A stretch of 64,000 nucleotides of DNA from DATFTE01 sp963802575 (GCA_963802575.1 CAWDJF010000006.1:124001-188000); one strand, 5' to 3'. Numbered from the stretch's first letter, positions 26,548-35,688 are shown. Notes: generated by a model not told the origin, from the letters alone. Numbers and translations: made by a program.

Positions 26548-28668
26548 ATGACTGCCTCCCTCAATTCCCTCTCCAAGGCTTCTTCTTCCTACCTACGCTC
26601 TGCAATGCACCAGCCCATTCGGTGGCATGAGTGGGGGGAGGAGGCGTTCGCGACGGCGGCGAGCGAGAACAAGCCCATTCTGCTCGATATCGGCGCGGTG
26701 TGGTGCCACTGGTGCCATGTCATGGATCGTGAATCGTACGACAGTCCTGAGATTGCGCAAATCGTCAACGAGCGCTTCATCGCGGTGAAGGTCGATCGCG
26801 ATGAGCGTCCTGATATCGACAGCCGTTACCAGGCGGCGGTGAGCGCGATCAGCGGGCAGGGCGGATGGCCGCTTACGGCATTTCTCACGCCTGACGGCAA
26901 GCCGTTTTATGGCGGAACGTACTTCCCTCCGGAGGATCACTACGGGCGTCCGAGTTTCAAGCGCGTGCTGTTGTCGATCTCGGACGCGTACCACCAGAAA
27001 AATGCCGATGTGATCGATCAGGCGAAGATGGTGGAGAGCGCGATCGGACAGGCCGAGTCGTTTGCGGGACGAAGTGCGACATTTTCGCCGTCGGTGATCG
27101 ATGCGATCGTCAAGTCGGCGATGGCCATGTTCGATGACAAGAATGGCGGTTTCGGCGGCGCGCCGAAGTTTCCGCATCCGGGGATGCTCGATCTGATCAT
27201 CGACCAATATGTTCGCACCGGCGATGAGGACTTGCGCCATGCATTTGTTTTCACACTCGAGAAGATGGCCCGCGGCGGCATGTATGACCAGTTAGCAGGA
27301 GGATTCCATCGCTATTCGGTCGATGAGCGTTGGGTGGTGCCGCACTTCGAGAAGATGTCGTATGACAATTCGGAACTGCTGAAGAATTATGTCCACGGAT
27401 ATCAGGCGACGGGCTCGGAATTTTTCGCCAGCGTTGCGCGCGACATCATTCGCTGGATGGATGAGTGGCTTAGCGACCGCACCAATGCAGGGTTTTACGC
27501 ATCGCAGGACGCCGATTACTCGATGGACGACGACGGCGACTACTTCACCTGGACTCTCGAAGAAGCGAAGGCCGTGCTGACGGAAGAAGAAGCCAGCGTA
27601 GCAACACTTTATTACGACATCAACGAAGTCGGCGAGATGCACCACAATCCGGCTAAGAATGTCCTCTACGTGCGGGCTTCGCTCGAAGAAATCGCGAAGC
27701 GGCTCAATCTTCCACTGGCGCGATTGCAGGAGTTACTCGATTCCGCGAAGCAGAAGTTGTACGCCGCGCGGCTGCAGCGTCCCACGCCTTATGTGGATAA
27801 GACGATGTATGTGGGATGGAATGCGCTGTGCGTGTCGGCCTATCTCGAAGCGGCGAAGGTACTGGATCTCGCGGATGCGCGCCACTTTGCGTTGCGTTCG
27901 CTAGACCGGATTCTGTCGCAAGCGTGGCGTCCTGAGCAGTTATTGCACGTGATGGCGTATTCCGACGCTGCTGCCCAACTGCGTGAGATTCATGGCGTAC
28001 TCGATGACTATGCGTTTACCGTGATTGCCTGCCTCGACGCCTATGAGGCGACAGCCGATTTGAGTTACTTCCACTTTGCGCAGCGCATCGCCGACAAGAT
28101 GATTGCTGCGTTCTTCGATCCGGTATCGGGAGGATTCTTCGACACGGAGAAAACAGAGAACACTCTCGGAGTATTAGGCACGCGGCGCAAGCCGTTTCAG
28201 GATTCGCCAACGCCGGCGGGAAATTCCGCGGCCGCGATCGCGCTGGTGCGGATGCATGCTTATACCAATGACGCTAGCTATCGCGACAAAGCGGAGCAAA
28301 CGTTGGAAGTGCTGACCGGAATGGCGGGGCAATATGGCATCTTTGCTGCCACTTACGGTATCGCCGCGGTGCAGTTTTCGCAGCCGCATACTCAGGTCGT
28401 GGTGTTAGGTGAGGATTCGGTGGCGCACGAGCTTTATCGTGCCGCAGTGGCCCCGTTCGCTTTGAATAAGTCAGTGTTGAAGCTGGAATCAAACAAAGCT
28501 GTGGCTGAGAACCTGCCGCGCGCGCTAGCGGAAACTATTCCTCAGTTGCCGATCGTGAAAGACGGAAAGTCAGCGGCAGTGGTGTGTTCGAATTTTGCTT
28601 GTCAGCCGGCGGTTACGAGTCCCCAGGAGTTGCAACAGGGGTTAAATCCCAAACGCAAAGTCGCATGA
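26548..28668 (+). CDS. DUF255/YyaL-type thioredoxin-domain protein
   Basis: A 706-residue protein. The N-terminal thioredoxin-like domain (about 20-180) holds AVWCHWCHVMDRESY with a CHWC active site, then KVDRDERPDID and GGWPLTAFLTPDGKPFYGGT. The rest is an (alpha/alpha)6-barrel with GGFGGAPKFPHPGMLD, ARGGMYDQLAGGFHRYSVD, WVVPHFEKMSYDN and ASQDADY, as in bacterial YyaL and mammalian SPATA20. The biochemical role of the family is unsettled; the domain mix suggests redox control or sugar epimerase-like activity. Start uncertain: ATG 26548 or ATG 26605 (MHQPIRWHEW), the latter fitting the family edge better. Confidence 0.93.
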   Translation: MTASLNSLSKASSSYLRSAMHQPIRWHEWGEEAFATAASENKPILLDIGAVWCHWCHVMDRESYDSPEIAQIVNERFIAVKVDRDERPDIDSRYQAAVSAISGQGGWPLTAFLTPDGKPFYGGTYFPPEDHYGRPSFKRVLLSISDAYHQKNADVIDQAKMVESAIGQAESFAGRSATFSPSVIDAIVKSAMAMFDDKNGGFGGAPKFPHPGMLDLIIDQYVRTGDEDLRHAFVFTLEKMARGGMYDQLAGGFHRYSVDERWVVPHFEKMSYDNSELLKNYVHGYQATGSEFFASVARDIIRWMDEWLSDRTNAGFYASQDADYSMDDDGDYFTWTLEEAKAVLTEEEASVATLYYDINEVGEMHHNPAKNVLYVRASLEEIAKRLNLPLARLQELLDSAKQKLYAARLQRPTPYVDKTMYVGWNALCVSAYLEAAKVLDLADARHFALRSLDRILSQAWRPEQLLHVMAYSDAAAQLREIHGVLDDYAFTVIACLDAYEATADLSYFHFAQRIADKMIAAFFDPVSGGFFDTEKTENTLGVLGTRRKPFQDSPTPAGNSAAAIALVRMHAYTNDASYRDKAEQTLEVLTGMAGQYGIFAATYGIAAVQFSQPHTQVVVLGEDSVAHELYRAAVAPFALNKSVLKLESNKAVAENLPRALAETIPQLPIVKDGKSAAVVCSNFACQPAVTSPQELQQGLNPKRKVA

Positions 28669-28670
28669 CA

Positions 28671-28710
28671 AAAAAAGAGGGCTGACATTGCACTTCGCAA
28701 CTGTCAGCCC
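28671..28710 (-). terminator. Rho-independent terminator for the small secreted peptide gene
   Basis: The stem GGGCTGACA (28679-28687) pairs with TGTCAGCCC (28702-28710). On the minus strand the hairpin is followed by CTCTTTTTTTGTC. It ends the transcript of the 44-residue peptide gene and also sits against the plus-strand YyaL-type gene stop. Confidence 0.88.
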
Positions 28711-28765
28711 AACTGGGTCTCTATGCCGCGTTTGAGCGGCGAGTACTTCACTGCGGTGAAGCTGC

Positions 28766-28900
28766 CTATTTCGGGCAGCCTGTCTTTGGGTTGCACAGTA
28801 TCGGTCCGCCATCCGCTGCAGCAAACATCGGAGTCGAGACCGCCACATACGTGCAAACCAGACCTACCATCAGGATCAACATCCTGACCGCACGTTTCAT
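28766..28900 (-). CDS. Small secreted peptide, 44 residues
   Basis: A short gene from ATG 28900: signal peptide MKRAVRMLILMVGLVCTYVA, continuing VSTPMFA, then a mature tail AADGGPILCNPKTGCPK of about 17 residues with two cysteines. It has a full ribosome site (AAGGAGA, 7-8 bases before ATG), a consensus-like promoter at 28955-28982 and its own terminator at 28671-28710, so the whole transcription unit is visible. No family is known to me. The two cysteines could form a disulfide in the exported peptide. No processing or immunity genes are adjacent. Confidence 0.75.
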   Translation of the reverse strand: MKRAVRMLILMVGLVCTYVAVSTPMFAAADGGPILCNPKTGCPK

Positions 28901-28954
28901 GGACTTTCTCCTTGAGTGCGGGTCCCCTGGGAGCGGAAACCCTCACGGGCGGGA

Positions 28955-28982
28955 ATTATACAGTGAGTACTGTATGTGTCTA
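28955..28982 (-). promoter_or_regulatory. Sigma-70-like promoter with overlapping 16-bp operator palindrome
   Basis: On the minus strand: -35 TAGACA (28977-28982), a 16-base spacer, -10 TATAAT (28955-28960). The palindrome TACAGTACTCACTGTA (28959-28974) fills the spacer and enters the -10. This position suits a repressor. The half-site TACAGT recalls BlaI/CopY-type TACA boxes, but the spacing differs, so the regulator is not assigned. Confidence 0.65.
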
Positions 28983-29136
28983 GCCATGTTTTTCAAAAAG
29001 TCAGGAATTTATCGTTTGAATAAGCGTGACTCAGAGTGAGACAACGCGCTTTTCTCCAGGATTTTCAACTACATTTGAACTTTTTTCAGTTTGGAACGAA
29101 AGCGGCAAGTTGTCTAAAAACCAGACAGTGGCGAAC

Positions 29137-30054
29137 TCAGAGCTTGGAGGAGAGATTGTGCGGCAGGAAGGGTGGATCAGCACTTTCCGAGATCGACGAC
29201 ATGCGCGACACCAGTTGCCCGGCTTCTTCGGAGACAGGGTCGTTGTGCGTGCGCGAAAGAGCGCGATCGACCATGCCCTCGAACATGGGGATCAGCGAAT
29301 CAGGTGCGACAGGATGTTGTAAGTCAGTGAGGCTCTGATCCCAGCGCTGCGACATCAGCACGGTTCCGGAAACTTCCCGTGCCGGGCTCTTCGAAACAAG
29401 GTAGCTCAGCCATATGAGAATTGTGGCGTTGTAGGCGGCCATGTTCGCCATGCTGGCGATGTTCTCGGTGACATATCCGCCGGCCCGCAGAGCGACGAGC
29501 ATCAGTTCAACGCTGGCAAAAAATCCGAAACCCAGGGCAATCCCAAAACTATGTTGCCGACGCGACACGCCCAAGTACTTCGAGAACACCAGCAGGAACA
29601 TAATGAGGCCGACCTGGATGACGCGCACGCAGCGCTGTCCGGTCATCACGGCTTGCCAGAGCGGTCCTTGCTCGTTGGTCGCGCTCGAGGCCGCAACCAC
29701 TCCTGCGACCAGCAGCATGACGAGTCCAGCCCACATGAAAAGAACTGAGCCTAGGTCCTTCAACGTGTGGTATGGACGGAAGACGTCTAGGAAGACTTCG
29801 TAAATGACCTTAAAACCGATGGCGGCGCTGATGCCGATGCACGTCGCATAGACGTAAAAGAAGATGGAATAATTCCCGTAAAGGTAGAGCGGGAAAACGA
29901 TGGCGAAGACGGCGATTTGCGAAAGAATGTACGCGAAAAACACGGGAAATGAGCGATGAAGTTTGCGCCAGTAGAGGGCGCCCGCCACCATGCCCTGTAG
30001 CACCGGATGCGCAATCCAGAGCGCCTTAAACGCAAAGTCGAGTTTCGGATTCAT
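29137..30054 (-). CDS. Polytopic membrane protein of unknown function
   Basis: A 305-residue protein with about seven predicted helices, including PVFFAYILSQIAVFAIVFPL, VLFMWAGLVMLLVAGVVAAS, VIQVGLIMFLLVFSKYLGV and ATILIWLSYLVS, and a soluble C-terminal tail of about 70 residues. ATG 30054 (MNPKLDFAFKALW) was chosen because the 31 residues of the longer frame are not membrane-like. No named family recognised. Monocistronic in this context. The region 28901-29136 on its 3' side holds the promoter and operator of the small peptide gene and nothing else I can support. Confidence 0.8.
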   Translation of the reverse strand: MNPKLDFAFKALWIAHPVLQGMVAGALYWRKLHRSFPVFFAYILSQIAVFAIVFPLYLYGNYSIFFYVYATCIGISAAIGFKVIYEVFLDVFRPYHTLKDLGSVLFMWAGLVMLLVAGVVAASSATNEQGPLWQAVMTGQRCVRVIQVGLIMFLLVFSKYLGVSRRQHSFGIALGFGFFASVELMLVALRAGGYVTENIASMANMAAYNATILIWLSYLVSKSPAREVSGTVLMSQRWDQSLTDLQHPVAPDSLIPMFEGMVDRALSRTHNDPVSEEAGQLVSRMSSISESADPPFLPHNLSSKL

Positions 30055-30254
30055 CCTCTGTTTTCCCAGGCACCAGGGACGGCCGGTCGACAGACTACAC
30101 CCTCGAAATCCGTTCCCAACTGTGAAGATTATGCAGCCCCCAACCAATGGTCAATGTACTGAAGTAACCGGAAGTAACGTTACCTGCGGGAGGCGTGAGC
30201 AGATGGGGATTTCCCTGGGATTCTGCGAAGGAGGAGGCTCGCGAAAACGGGAAC

Positions 30255-30686
30255 CTACATGTCCGGACAGGCCTGGATGTAGGCGCGCATCATCCGTACT
30301 TCACCGTCTTTTTCGTCGATATCGTGCAGGAGCAGGTCGCGCAGCGAGATAATTCCACGCAACTGCTTGCCTTCGCAGACGGGAAGATGACGGAACCCGT
30401 GGCGCCGCATCAGGTGCAGACAGGTGGCAGGTTCCTCGCCCGGACAGACCGTCAGGGGGTCTTCCGTCATGACCTCGTAGAGCAGCGTGACTCGAGGATC
30501 GCGGCCCTCGGCAACGACCCGCTTGAGCAGATCGCGTTCGGAGAAAATTCCGATGAGCAAACCGTCGCGCAGAATCGGCACGGCGCCGATATTGCGATCG
30601 ACCATTGCCCGCGCGACCTCAAGCACCGTTTGCTCGGCCTCGGCGCGATAAGTTTCCTGACCCTTGATCAGGTCGAAAATGGACAT
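30255..30686 (-). CDS. Tandem CBS-domain protein
   Basis: A 143-residue protein made of two CBS motifs (about 12-62 and 72-130), a Bateman module that binds adenine nucleotides. Diagnostic segments are NIGAVPILRDGLLIGIFSERDLL and GFRHLPVCEGKQLRGIISLRDLL. ATG 30686 (MSIFDLIKGQ) is preferred to the GTG/ATG choices upstream. With no enzyme domain attached, it probably senses energy state and acts on a partner protein. The gap 30055-30254 holds the membrane-protein promoter side. Confidence 0.9.
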   Translation of the reverse strand: MSIFDLIKGQETYRAEAEQTVLEVARAMVDRNIGAVPILRDGLLIGIFSERDLLKRVVAEGRDPRVTLLYEVMTEDPLTVCPGEEPATCLHLMRRHGFRHLPVCEGKQLRGIISLRDLLLHDIDEKDGEVRMMRAYIQACPDM

Positions 30687-30847
30687 CTTCACACCCCCGG
30701 GGCCCAATTTTCACCCCAACTCCCGAAAAGGCGCAGCGCCGCCGAGTATATGACGAAACCCGGGGCACGGAAGCAAGAAAAATGGGGGTATACGGATAGG
30801 GCTGTAGGAGGGCAGCCGTCAGTCTTCAGTGGTCATCGTCAGGAAAG

Positions 30848-30878
30848 GCAAAACCGCCACGGATTTACGCGGATTTCA
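30848..30878. repeat. CCACGGATTTACGCGGATTTC word
   Basis: AAAACCGCCACGGATTTACGCGGATTTCAAGG. A complementary-style word, GATCCGTGACAATCCGCGCAGATCCGCGG, lies at about 30991-31020 inside the 3' end of the DUF58 gene, and a third, GATCCGCGCAAATCCGTGGC, at 12297-12316. A minor repeat family. Confidence 0.5.
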
Positions 30879-30964
30879 AGGATAGGTCTTAAAAAATGGA
30901 CATGGGAAGGTCGCGCGGCCGGTTTTCTCCGCGACCTATGCGCAACCTTAAGCGACCTTTGCGA

Positions 30965-32486
30965 TTAAAGGCTTTTGAAGTTTTTCTCAGAGATCCGTGA
31001 CAATCCGCGCAGATCCGCGGCCAAAGGATTTGGCTGAAGAGTGACAACCGACGACTGCTTCTCTCCGATAAACACGAAGTACGAGCAGTTCCAGAGGGCC
31101 GTGGGAACCGAGCCGCGGGGGCGGGCGGTGAGGATGATGTTGTAGTCCTCAGAGACGTTCAGGCTGTCGATGACCGAGCGGGCGGCCTGGGGCGTGACCA
31201 AGGCCAGGTGGGCGAGAAAGTGGTAGATGTCGTCGCCTCCCTCATAGCCGGGGGCGACGTAGGAAACCTCAGTGTTTCCGGCGCTGAAGTGCCATCCCAG
31301 CGAGGCCGCCAGCGCGACCGCATCTTCGTAGGTCCTTTCGGAGACGGTTCCGGGCGCGGGATTGTCGAAGACGATGCGCAGCTTGCGCTCGTCCTCACGG
31401 CTGAACTCGCGCACTTTCAGCGATCCCGATTTCGCCGTGGCTTTCCAGTCCACATGGCGCGCGGAATCTTCGGGCAGATATTCGCGAATGCGGTAGAGAT
31501 CGTAGCCGCGTCCCCGGGCGAACGTTTCGAACTCGCCGGTGATCATCGGAAGTATTTCGAAGTATTCATCGGTCGGCTCAACCGGAGGATAGACGATGAT
31601 CTCGCGGCGCAGCGGAACGCGACGGGTCTTGGCGAGGAATGCAAACGGGAAGCGGGTGGAGAGGCCGAAGCTCTCTTCGCGATAACGTCCGCGACGATCG
31701 AACTTCAATTCAAGCTCGGCAGCCAGTTCAGCGGCCGCGGGAATGTAGGGGAAATAGGCCGCCCCCTGAAAGATGCCCGGCGCCTTCGTATCGGCCACGC
31801 GCCGCAACTGGCGGTCGGGCAGATGCAACCATTGCTTTTCCTTAGGACGTCCCGGAGGCCAGTTAAACGTGGCGGGAGACAAGCGCCAGTGCTTCGTGTC
31901 GCGTCCCTTCTTTAGAGGCGATCACGTTCACCGAAAAAGAGGGCAGCCAGCGGGAAGCGTTTTTGACCAGAAAGCGCGCCTGCGTGGCGCGTCCGGCAAA
32001 CACATGCTCGGGCAGTCGGACATCGAGTTCGAGATCGCGCAACACCAAAGCCGAAGCCACGCCCGAAACCAGAATCGCCGCCAGCATTGCAGCCACAACG
32101 ATGTAAAGCAGATTATTGCCGGTGTTGAGCGCGGCAATGCCGATCATCAGGACGACCAGCACGTAGATGATTCCGGCGCGGGTGACGTCGTAATCGAAAG
32201 CGTCGCGAATGCGGGCGGCGGCGACGCGGCGGGCGAGATAGGGGACGGTGGTGAGTCCCACGAGAGTCGCCAGCACCAGCGCGGCGGACGCGAGAACGAG
32301 AGTCGCCCACAGATTTCCGGACTCGCGTGAGACCGTAGAGAAAAGCGCCGCCGCAAATGCTAGGCAAAGACCCACCAACGCCAATAGAAAACGCAGCCAC
32401 ACCTCGGGGATATCGACGTGCAGCCGGTGGGCGAATCGCTGAAGGGTCGACGGTTTCTCGGGAATCGTTGAGGCTGAGGCTGACAT
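30965..32486 (-). CDS. DUF58 membrane protein, frameshifted in this sequence
   Basis: A DUF58 protein with two N-terminal helix pairs (LRFLLALVGLCLAFAAALFS, GIIYVLVVLMIGIAALNTGN) and the family signature NNLLYIVVAAMLAAILVSG in the first frame (32486 to 31863). The second frame (from about 31882 to 30965) continues with the conserved RRGRYREESFGLSTRFPFAF, then RIREYLPEDSARHVDWKATA and VREFSREDERKL. Skipping one base in the 31863-31882 overlap joins the two halves into about 506 residues in the normal order. DUF58 genes usually accompany MoxR ATPases and VWA genes; none is adjacent. Two separate proteins remain possible but neither half is complete. Confidence 0.82.
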
Positions 32487-32563
32487 GGGGACCGCTAAAG
32501 CGAGGGTAGCATCGGGGCAAGCACGGGAGCAATGTGACGGGAGTCATGCAGCGTGCTGAAATC

Positions 32564-32682
32564 GGGTGCCCCGTCCTTGTCGCGGTTTTTGCGACAGGGC
32601 GGGGATTTTTATCGCTTAGTGGTGGAATCGAAATTCCCGCCCTGTCGCTGCAAAACCCGCAGCGACAAGGGCGGGGCACCCT
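32564..32682. repeat. Long palindrome, GGGTGCCCCGTCCTTGTCGC family, copy B
   Basis: GGGTGCCCCGTCCTTGTCGC at the left and GCGACAAGGGCGGGGCACCC at the right, with inner GCGACAGGGCGGGG and CCCGCCCTGTCGC. It differs from copy A mainly in the central spacer. It lies between the DedA gene stop and the DUF58 gene start, both on the minus strand. Confidence 0.92.
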
Positions 32683-32688
32683 TTAGCG

Positions 32689-33291
32689 TCATGATTTGCG
32701 CCGGCGTTTGAGCCAATAGATTACCCCCACGGCGACCGCGGCGGCAAAGAGCATCAGGTTGACATCCTTCATGACTGTCATGAGTTTTTCCCAATGCTTG
32801 CCGAAGAAGTATCCGATCGTAGAGATGGTTGTGACCCAGAGGGCGGCTCCAAGGAAATTGAAGATCGCGAATTTGCGCCAATGCATGCGCAGGACTCCGG
32901 CGAGCGGTCCCGCGAGGATGCGCAGGCCGGCGATGAAGCGGGCAGCCAAGATCGTCCATGCACCGTAGCGCTCGAAGAGTTCTTCGCCGCGGGTGACGGT
33001 CTCGGGCTTGATGCGGAAAAAGCTGCTATAGCGGTCGAGCAGCGGACGTCCACCGTGATGACCGATCAGGAAACCGACGTTGTCGCCGAAGGTTGCCGCG
33101 ATCACGCCCACCAGAATGATGTAAGGCAACGAGAGGCGATGCTCGGAGTAAGCGATAAAACTTGCGAGCAGAAGAATGGTTTCCCCGGGGACGGGAACGC
33201 CGATGTTCTCGAGCATCAGGGCGATGGCGACGGTCCAATAGCCATGGTCAGTAAGGTGTCCGCGGATGGCATCGAAGATGGATTGGATCAT
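32689..33291 (-). CDS. DedA/VTT-family membrane protein
   Basis: A 200-residue inner-membrane protein of the DedA family, whose members help move lipids such as undecaprenyl phosphate or phosphatidylethanolamine across the membrane. Family marks: an early ENIGVPVPGETILLLASF segment, FGDNVGFLIGHHGGRPLL, and RYGAWTILAARFIAGLRILA with the conserved arginine. Four or five helices. ATG 33291 is the natural start. A second, more distant VTT protein is at 48432-49049. Confidence 0.93.
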   Translation of the reverse strand: MIQSIFDAIRGHLTDHGYWTVAIALMLENIGVPVPGETILLLASFIAYSEHRLSLPYIILVGVIAATFGDNVGFLIGHHGGRPLLDRYSSFFRIKPETVTRGEELFERYGAWTILAARFIAGLRILAGPLAGVLRMHWRKFAIFNFLGAALWVTTISTIGYFFGKHWEKLMTVMKDVNLMLFAAAVAVGVIYWLKRRRKS

Positions 33292-33342
33292 GAAGAGTAC
33301 GGGGTCGAGATCACTTTACTGGAGATTATCAGAAGCGCGGTT

Positions 33343-34248
33343 TCACTTCCCGGAGGCCAAGAGAAAATCGTTCACGATGCGATTGAATTCGTCGGGTACT
33401 TCTTCGTAAGGGATGTGGCCGATGCCGTCCATCATGACGAAGCGGCAATTGCTGAAATTTTTTCGCAGCGGCTCGGCGGAGGCGGGAGAGACGGCGGCGT
33501 CGCGATTGCCCCACAGCAACAGCGTCGGGATATGGGCGATGCGGGGAAGCTGAGACTTAAGTTCCTCAAGATCACGATTCCAGGTGCTGAGGACGCCGAT
33601 CTCATGTTCAAAGGAGCCTGGGATTTTGTAGGGAGCCGCATACCCTTCGAGGGTTCCGGGCCGGATGCGAGCAGTGTCGCCGTATAGGCGGCGCAGAATT
33701 AGAGGGTAGAGATTCCGTGCTCGCGGCATGACGCGACGAACTATAGGAGCGATGAGACGGTGACTCAGAACCGGCGCGATGCGGCTTCCGTGAGGCGACC
33801 AGGGGTTGATCGGCGAAACCAGAACCATTCGCTCCACGCGATCCGGAGCGAGGGCCGCGGCACGCATGACCACGCCGCCTCCGCGGGACGAGCCGAGGAG
33901 GATGCATTGGCCGAGGCCAAATTCGTCGAGAAACCTTAAGAGGCGCTCGGCGTTGGCGCGAAGGGATTGGTCGATGACTGGACGGTCGGAGTATCCCGCG
34001 CCGAGAAGATCGACTGCATAGACGGTGAAGTTCTGGGCGAAAACCGGCATCGCGTAGCGCCACGAGAAGGAATGTCCCATGAGGCCGTGGACGAGGATCA
34101 GGGGCGGTCCGGAGCCGGCGCGGAGGTAGCGCATGCGGGCGCCATCAAATGAGACGTAACTCTCCTCGATTACCGGGTTTTTCTGTTCAGCGGTCTTTGC
34201 TTCGATTTTCACGGGCTTTCTTGCGGTCTCAGACAACTTTTCTGTCAT
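33343..34248 (-). CDS. Alpha/beta hydrolase
   Basis: A 301-residue hydrolase. The oxyanion-hole region is LILVHGLMGHSFSW, the nucleophile elbow is GSSRGGG (Ser), an acid occurs near LLWGNRDAAVS and the catalytic His in GIGHIPYEEVP. The first 30 residues are charged and likely disordered. An ester, epoxide or lactone substrate is possible. It precedes the DedA gene on the same strand by 51 bases and could be co-transcribed with it. Confidence 0.92.
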   Translation of the reverse strand: MTEKLSETARKPVKIEAKTAEQKNPVIEESYVSFDGARMRYLRAGSGPPLILVHGLMGHSFSWRYAMPVFAQNFTVYAVDLLGAGYSDRPVIDQSLRANAERLLRFLDEFGLGQCILLGSSRGGGVVMRAAALAPDRVERMVLVSPINPWSPHGSRIAPVLSHRLIAPIVRRVMPRARNLYPLILRRLYGDTARIRPGTLEGYAAPYKIPGSFEHEIGVLSTWNRDLEELKSQLPRIAHIPTLLLWGNRDAAVSPASAEPLRKNFSNCRFVMMDGIGHIPYEEVPDEFNRIVNDFLLASGK

Positions 34249-34290
34249 TGCCGGAGTCTATGTAATTGATATCGCCTCTGTCGCTTCTTG

Positions 34291-34318
34291 AGGGAAGCTT
34301 CGGCTTCCCTCTTTTTTT
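34291..34318 (+). terminator. Rho-independent terminator-like hairpin facing plus
   Basis: AGGGAAGC-TTCG-GCTTCCCT followed by CTTTTTTTG. A stable UUCG-type tetraloop hairpin with a U tract on the plus strand. No plus-strand gene precedes it; both flanking genes are on the minus strand. It may end an antisense or small RNA, or be repeat-derived. Confidence 0.6.
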
Positions 34319-34332
34319 GTGCGTGCTGATTC

Positions 34333-34454
34333 GTATCAGGGCATGCCTTCAGGCGTGCCGGCTTGACCTGTCTCTTGACCGCCCTCAGGGGCTGCCCAGC
34401 GGCTAACGCCGATCATTTCTTCTTAACGATATGGCTGAAGCCATACCCTGATAC
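34333..34454. repeat. GTATCAGGGCATG inverted-repeat element
   Basis: GTATCAGGGCATGCCTTCAGGC at the left end pairs with GCTGAAGCCATACCCTGATAC at the right end, about 120 bases overall. The only copy of this family in the window. It lies between the hydrolase and aminotransferase genes. Confidence 0.75.
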
Positions 34455-34473
34455 AAACCTCGCGGCGCCCTTT

Positions 34474-35688
34474 TCACGCCGCTGCGGATTTCGATTTCTT
34501 TTTTCCCAGCAGTTTTTTCAGCACGCGAATGCCTTTGTCCACATGCTTTTCTTCGAGCAAAAATGGCGGAAGGAAACGCACAACCGTATCTTGTGTGCTG
34601 TTGAAGAGGACGCCTTGCCCAAGGCCTTGTTCGACGATGGGGCGAGCCGGGATGTTGAGTTGAAGCCCCTGAATCAAGCCACGACCGCGGGTTTCCTCGA
34701 CAGCGGCATATTTCGTAACTAATTCCTGTAACTGTTGCTGCAGATATCCGCCGACGCGGTTGACGTTCTCGAGCAAATTTTCTTCTTCGATGATTGCCAG
34801 GTATTCCAGAGCGACGCGGCAGGCGAGCGGGCCTCCACCGAAAGTGGTGCCGTGTTGTCCCGCAGAGATGGCTGAGGCGAATTCTTCTTTCGCAAGAAAC
34901 GCTCCGAGCGGAATGCCGGCCGCGATCGGCTTGGCGATAGCGACGATGTCTGGAGTTACTCCGAGAGTCTGGAAGGCGAAGAGATTTCCGGTGCGTCCCA
35001 ATCCGCATTGAATCTCGTCGAAGATCAGCGCGGCGCGATGCTGGTCGGCGAGGCGCCGGCATTCCTGCAGAAATTCGACTGAGCATTCTCGGACGCCGCC
35101 TTCGCCGAAAATAGGTTCGAGCACGATCGCGCAGGTGTCAGCGGTAACTGCGGAGCGCAACGCTTCAACATCGTTCTGTGGAACAAACTTCACGTCGTCG
35201 AGCAGCGGCTCGAATCCCTTGCGGTATTTGTCTTGTCCGGTGAGCGAGAGCGATCCAAAGGTGCGTCCGTGATACGAGCCCTCGAGAGCCACGAGCTTTG
35301 ACTTGGCTTCGCCTCCAGAACGGTGTCCGGCGAGGCGGGCGAGCTTGATGGATCCTTCTATGGCTTCAGTCCCGCTGTTGGAGAAAAAGGCGCGCTGCAG
35401 CCCGGAGAGCTGACAGAGTTTCTCGGCGAGGCGTCCCTGGTATTCGTTGTAGTAGAGGTTCGAGAGGTGGATGACTTTGGCAGCCTGCTCGCGGATGGTC
35501 TTCACGACGCGGGGATGGGCATGGCCGAGGGCGTTGACGCCCAGGCCGGCGACGAAATCGAGATACTTCTTGCCATCGAGATCGTAGAGGAAGACACCCT
35601 TGCCTCGGTTCATCACGACCGGGTAACGGCTGTAGGTTTGGAGCAAAAACTGACGTTCGCGCTGGATGATTTCTTCGGTGTTGGACAT
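34474..35688 (-). CDS. Class III aminotransferase, acetylornithine aminotransferase-like
   Basis: A 404-residue PLP enzyme. It has SNSGTEAIEGSIKLAR (phosphate loop), EGSYHGRTFGSLSLTG, ALIFDEIQCGLGRTG (PLP-ring Asp) and VAIAKPIAAGIPLGAF, where the lysine forms the Schiff base. THFGGG-like segment: GTTFGGGPLACRVALEY. These fit ArgD/succinylornithine transaminases. I leave the symbol open because GABA and other omega-aminotransferases are close. ATG 35688 (MSNTEEIIQRERQ) was chosen; the longer frame adds 34 unlike residues. No arginine operon nearby. A short Lys-rich C-terminus follows. Confidence 0.93.
   Translation of the reverse strand: MSNTEEIIQRERQFLLQTYSRYPVVMNRGKGVFLYDLDGKKYLDFVAGLGVNALGHAHPRVVKTIREQAAKVIHLSNLYYNEYQGRLAEKLCQLSGLQRAFFSNSGTEAIEGSIKLARLAGHRSGGEAKSKLVALEGSYHGRTFGSLSLTGQDKYRKGFEPLLDDVKFVPQNDVEALRSAVTADTCAIVLEPIFGEGGVRECSVEFLQECRRLADQHRAALIFDEIQCGLGRTGNLFAFQTLGVTPDIVAIAKPIAAGIPLGAFLAKEEFASAISAGQHGTTFGGGPLACRVALEYLAIIEEENLLENVNRVGGYLQQQLQELVTKYAAVEETRGRGLIQGLQLNIPARPIVEQGLGQGVLFNSTQDTVVRFLPPFLLEEKHVDKGIRVLKKLLGKKKSKSAAA

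Noticed and set aside
28642..28946. Longer minus-strand ORFs (28642-28848, 28704-28946) across the peptide gene
   Set aside because: They are other frames of the small secreted peptide locus; only the frame from 28900 has the ribosome site and signal peptide.
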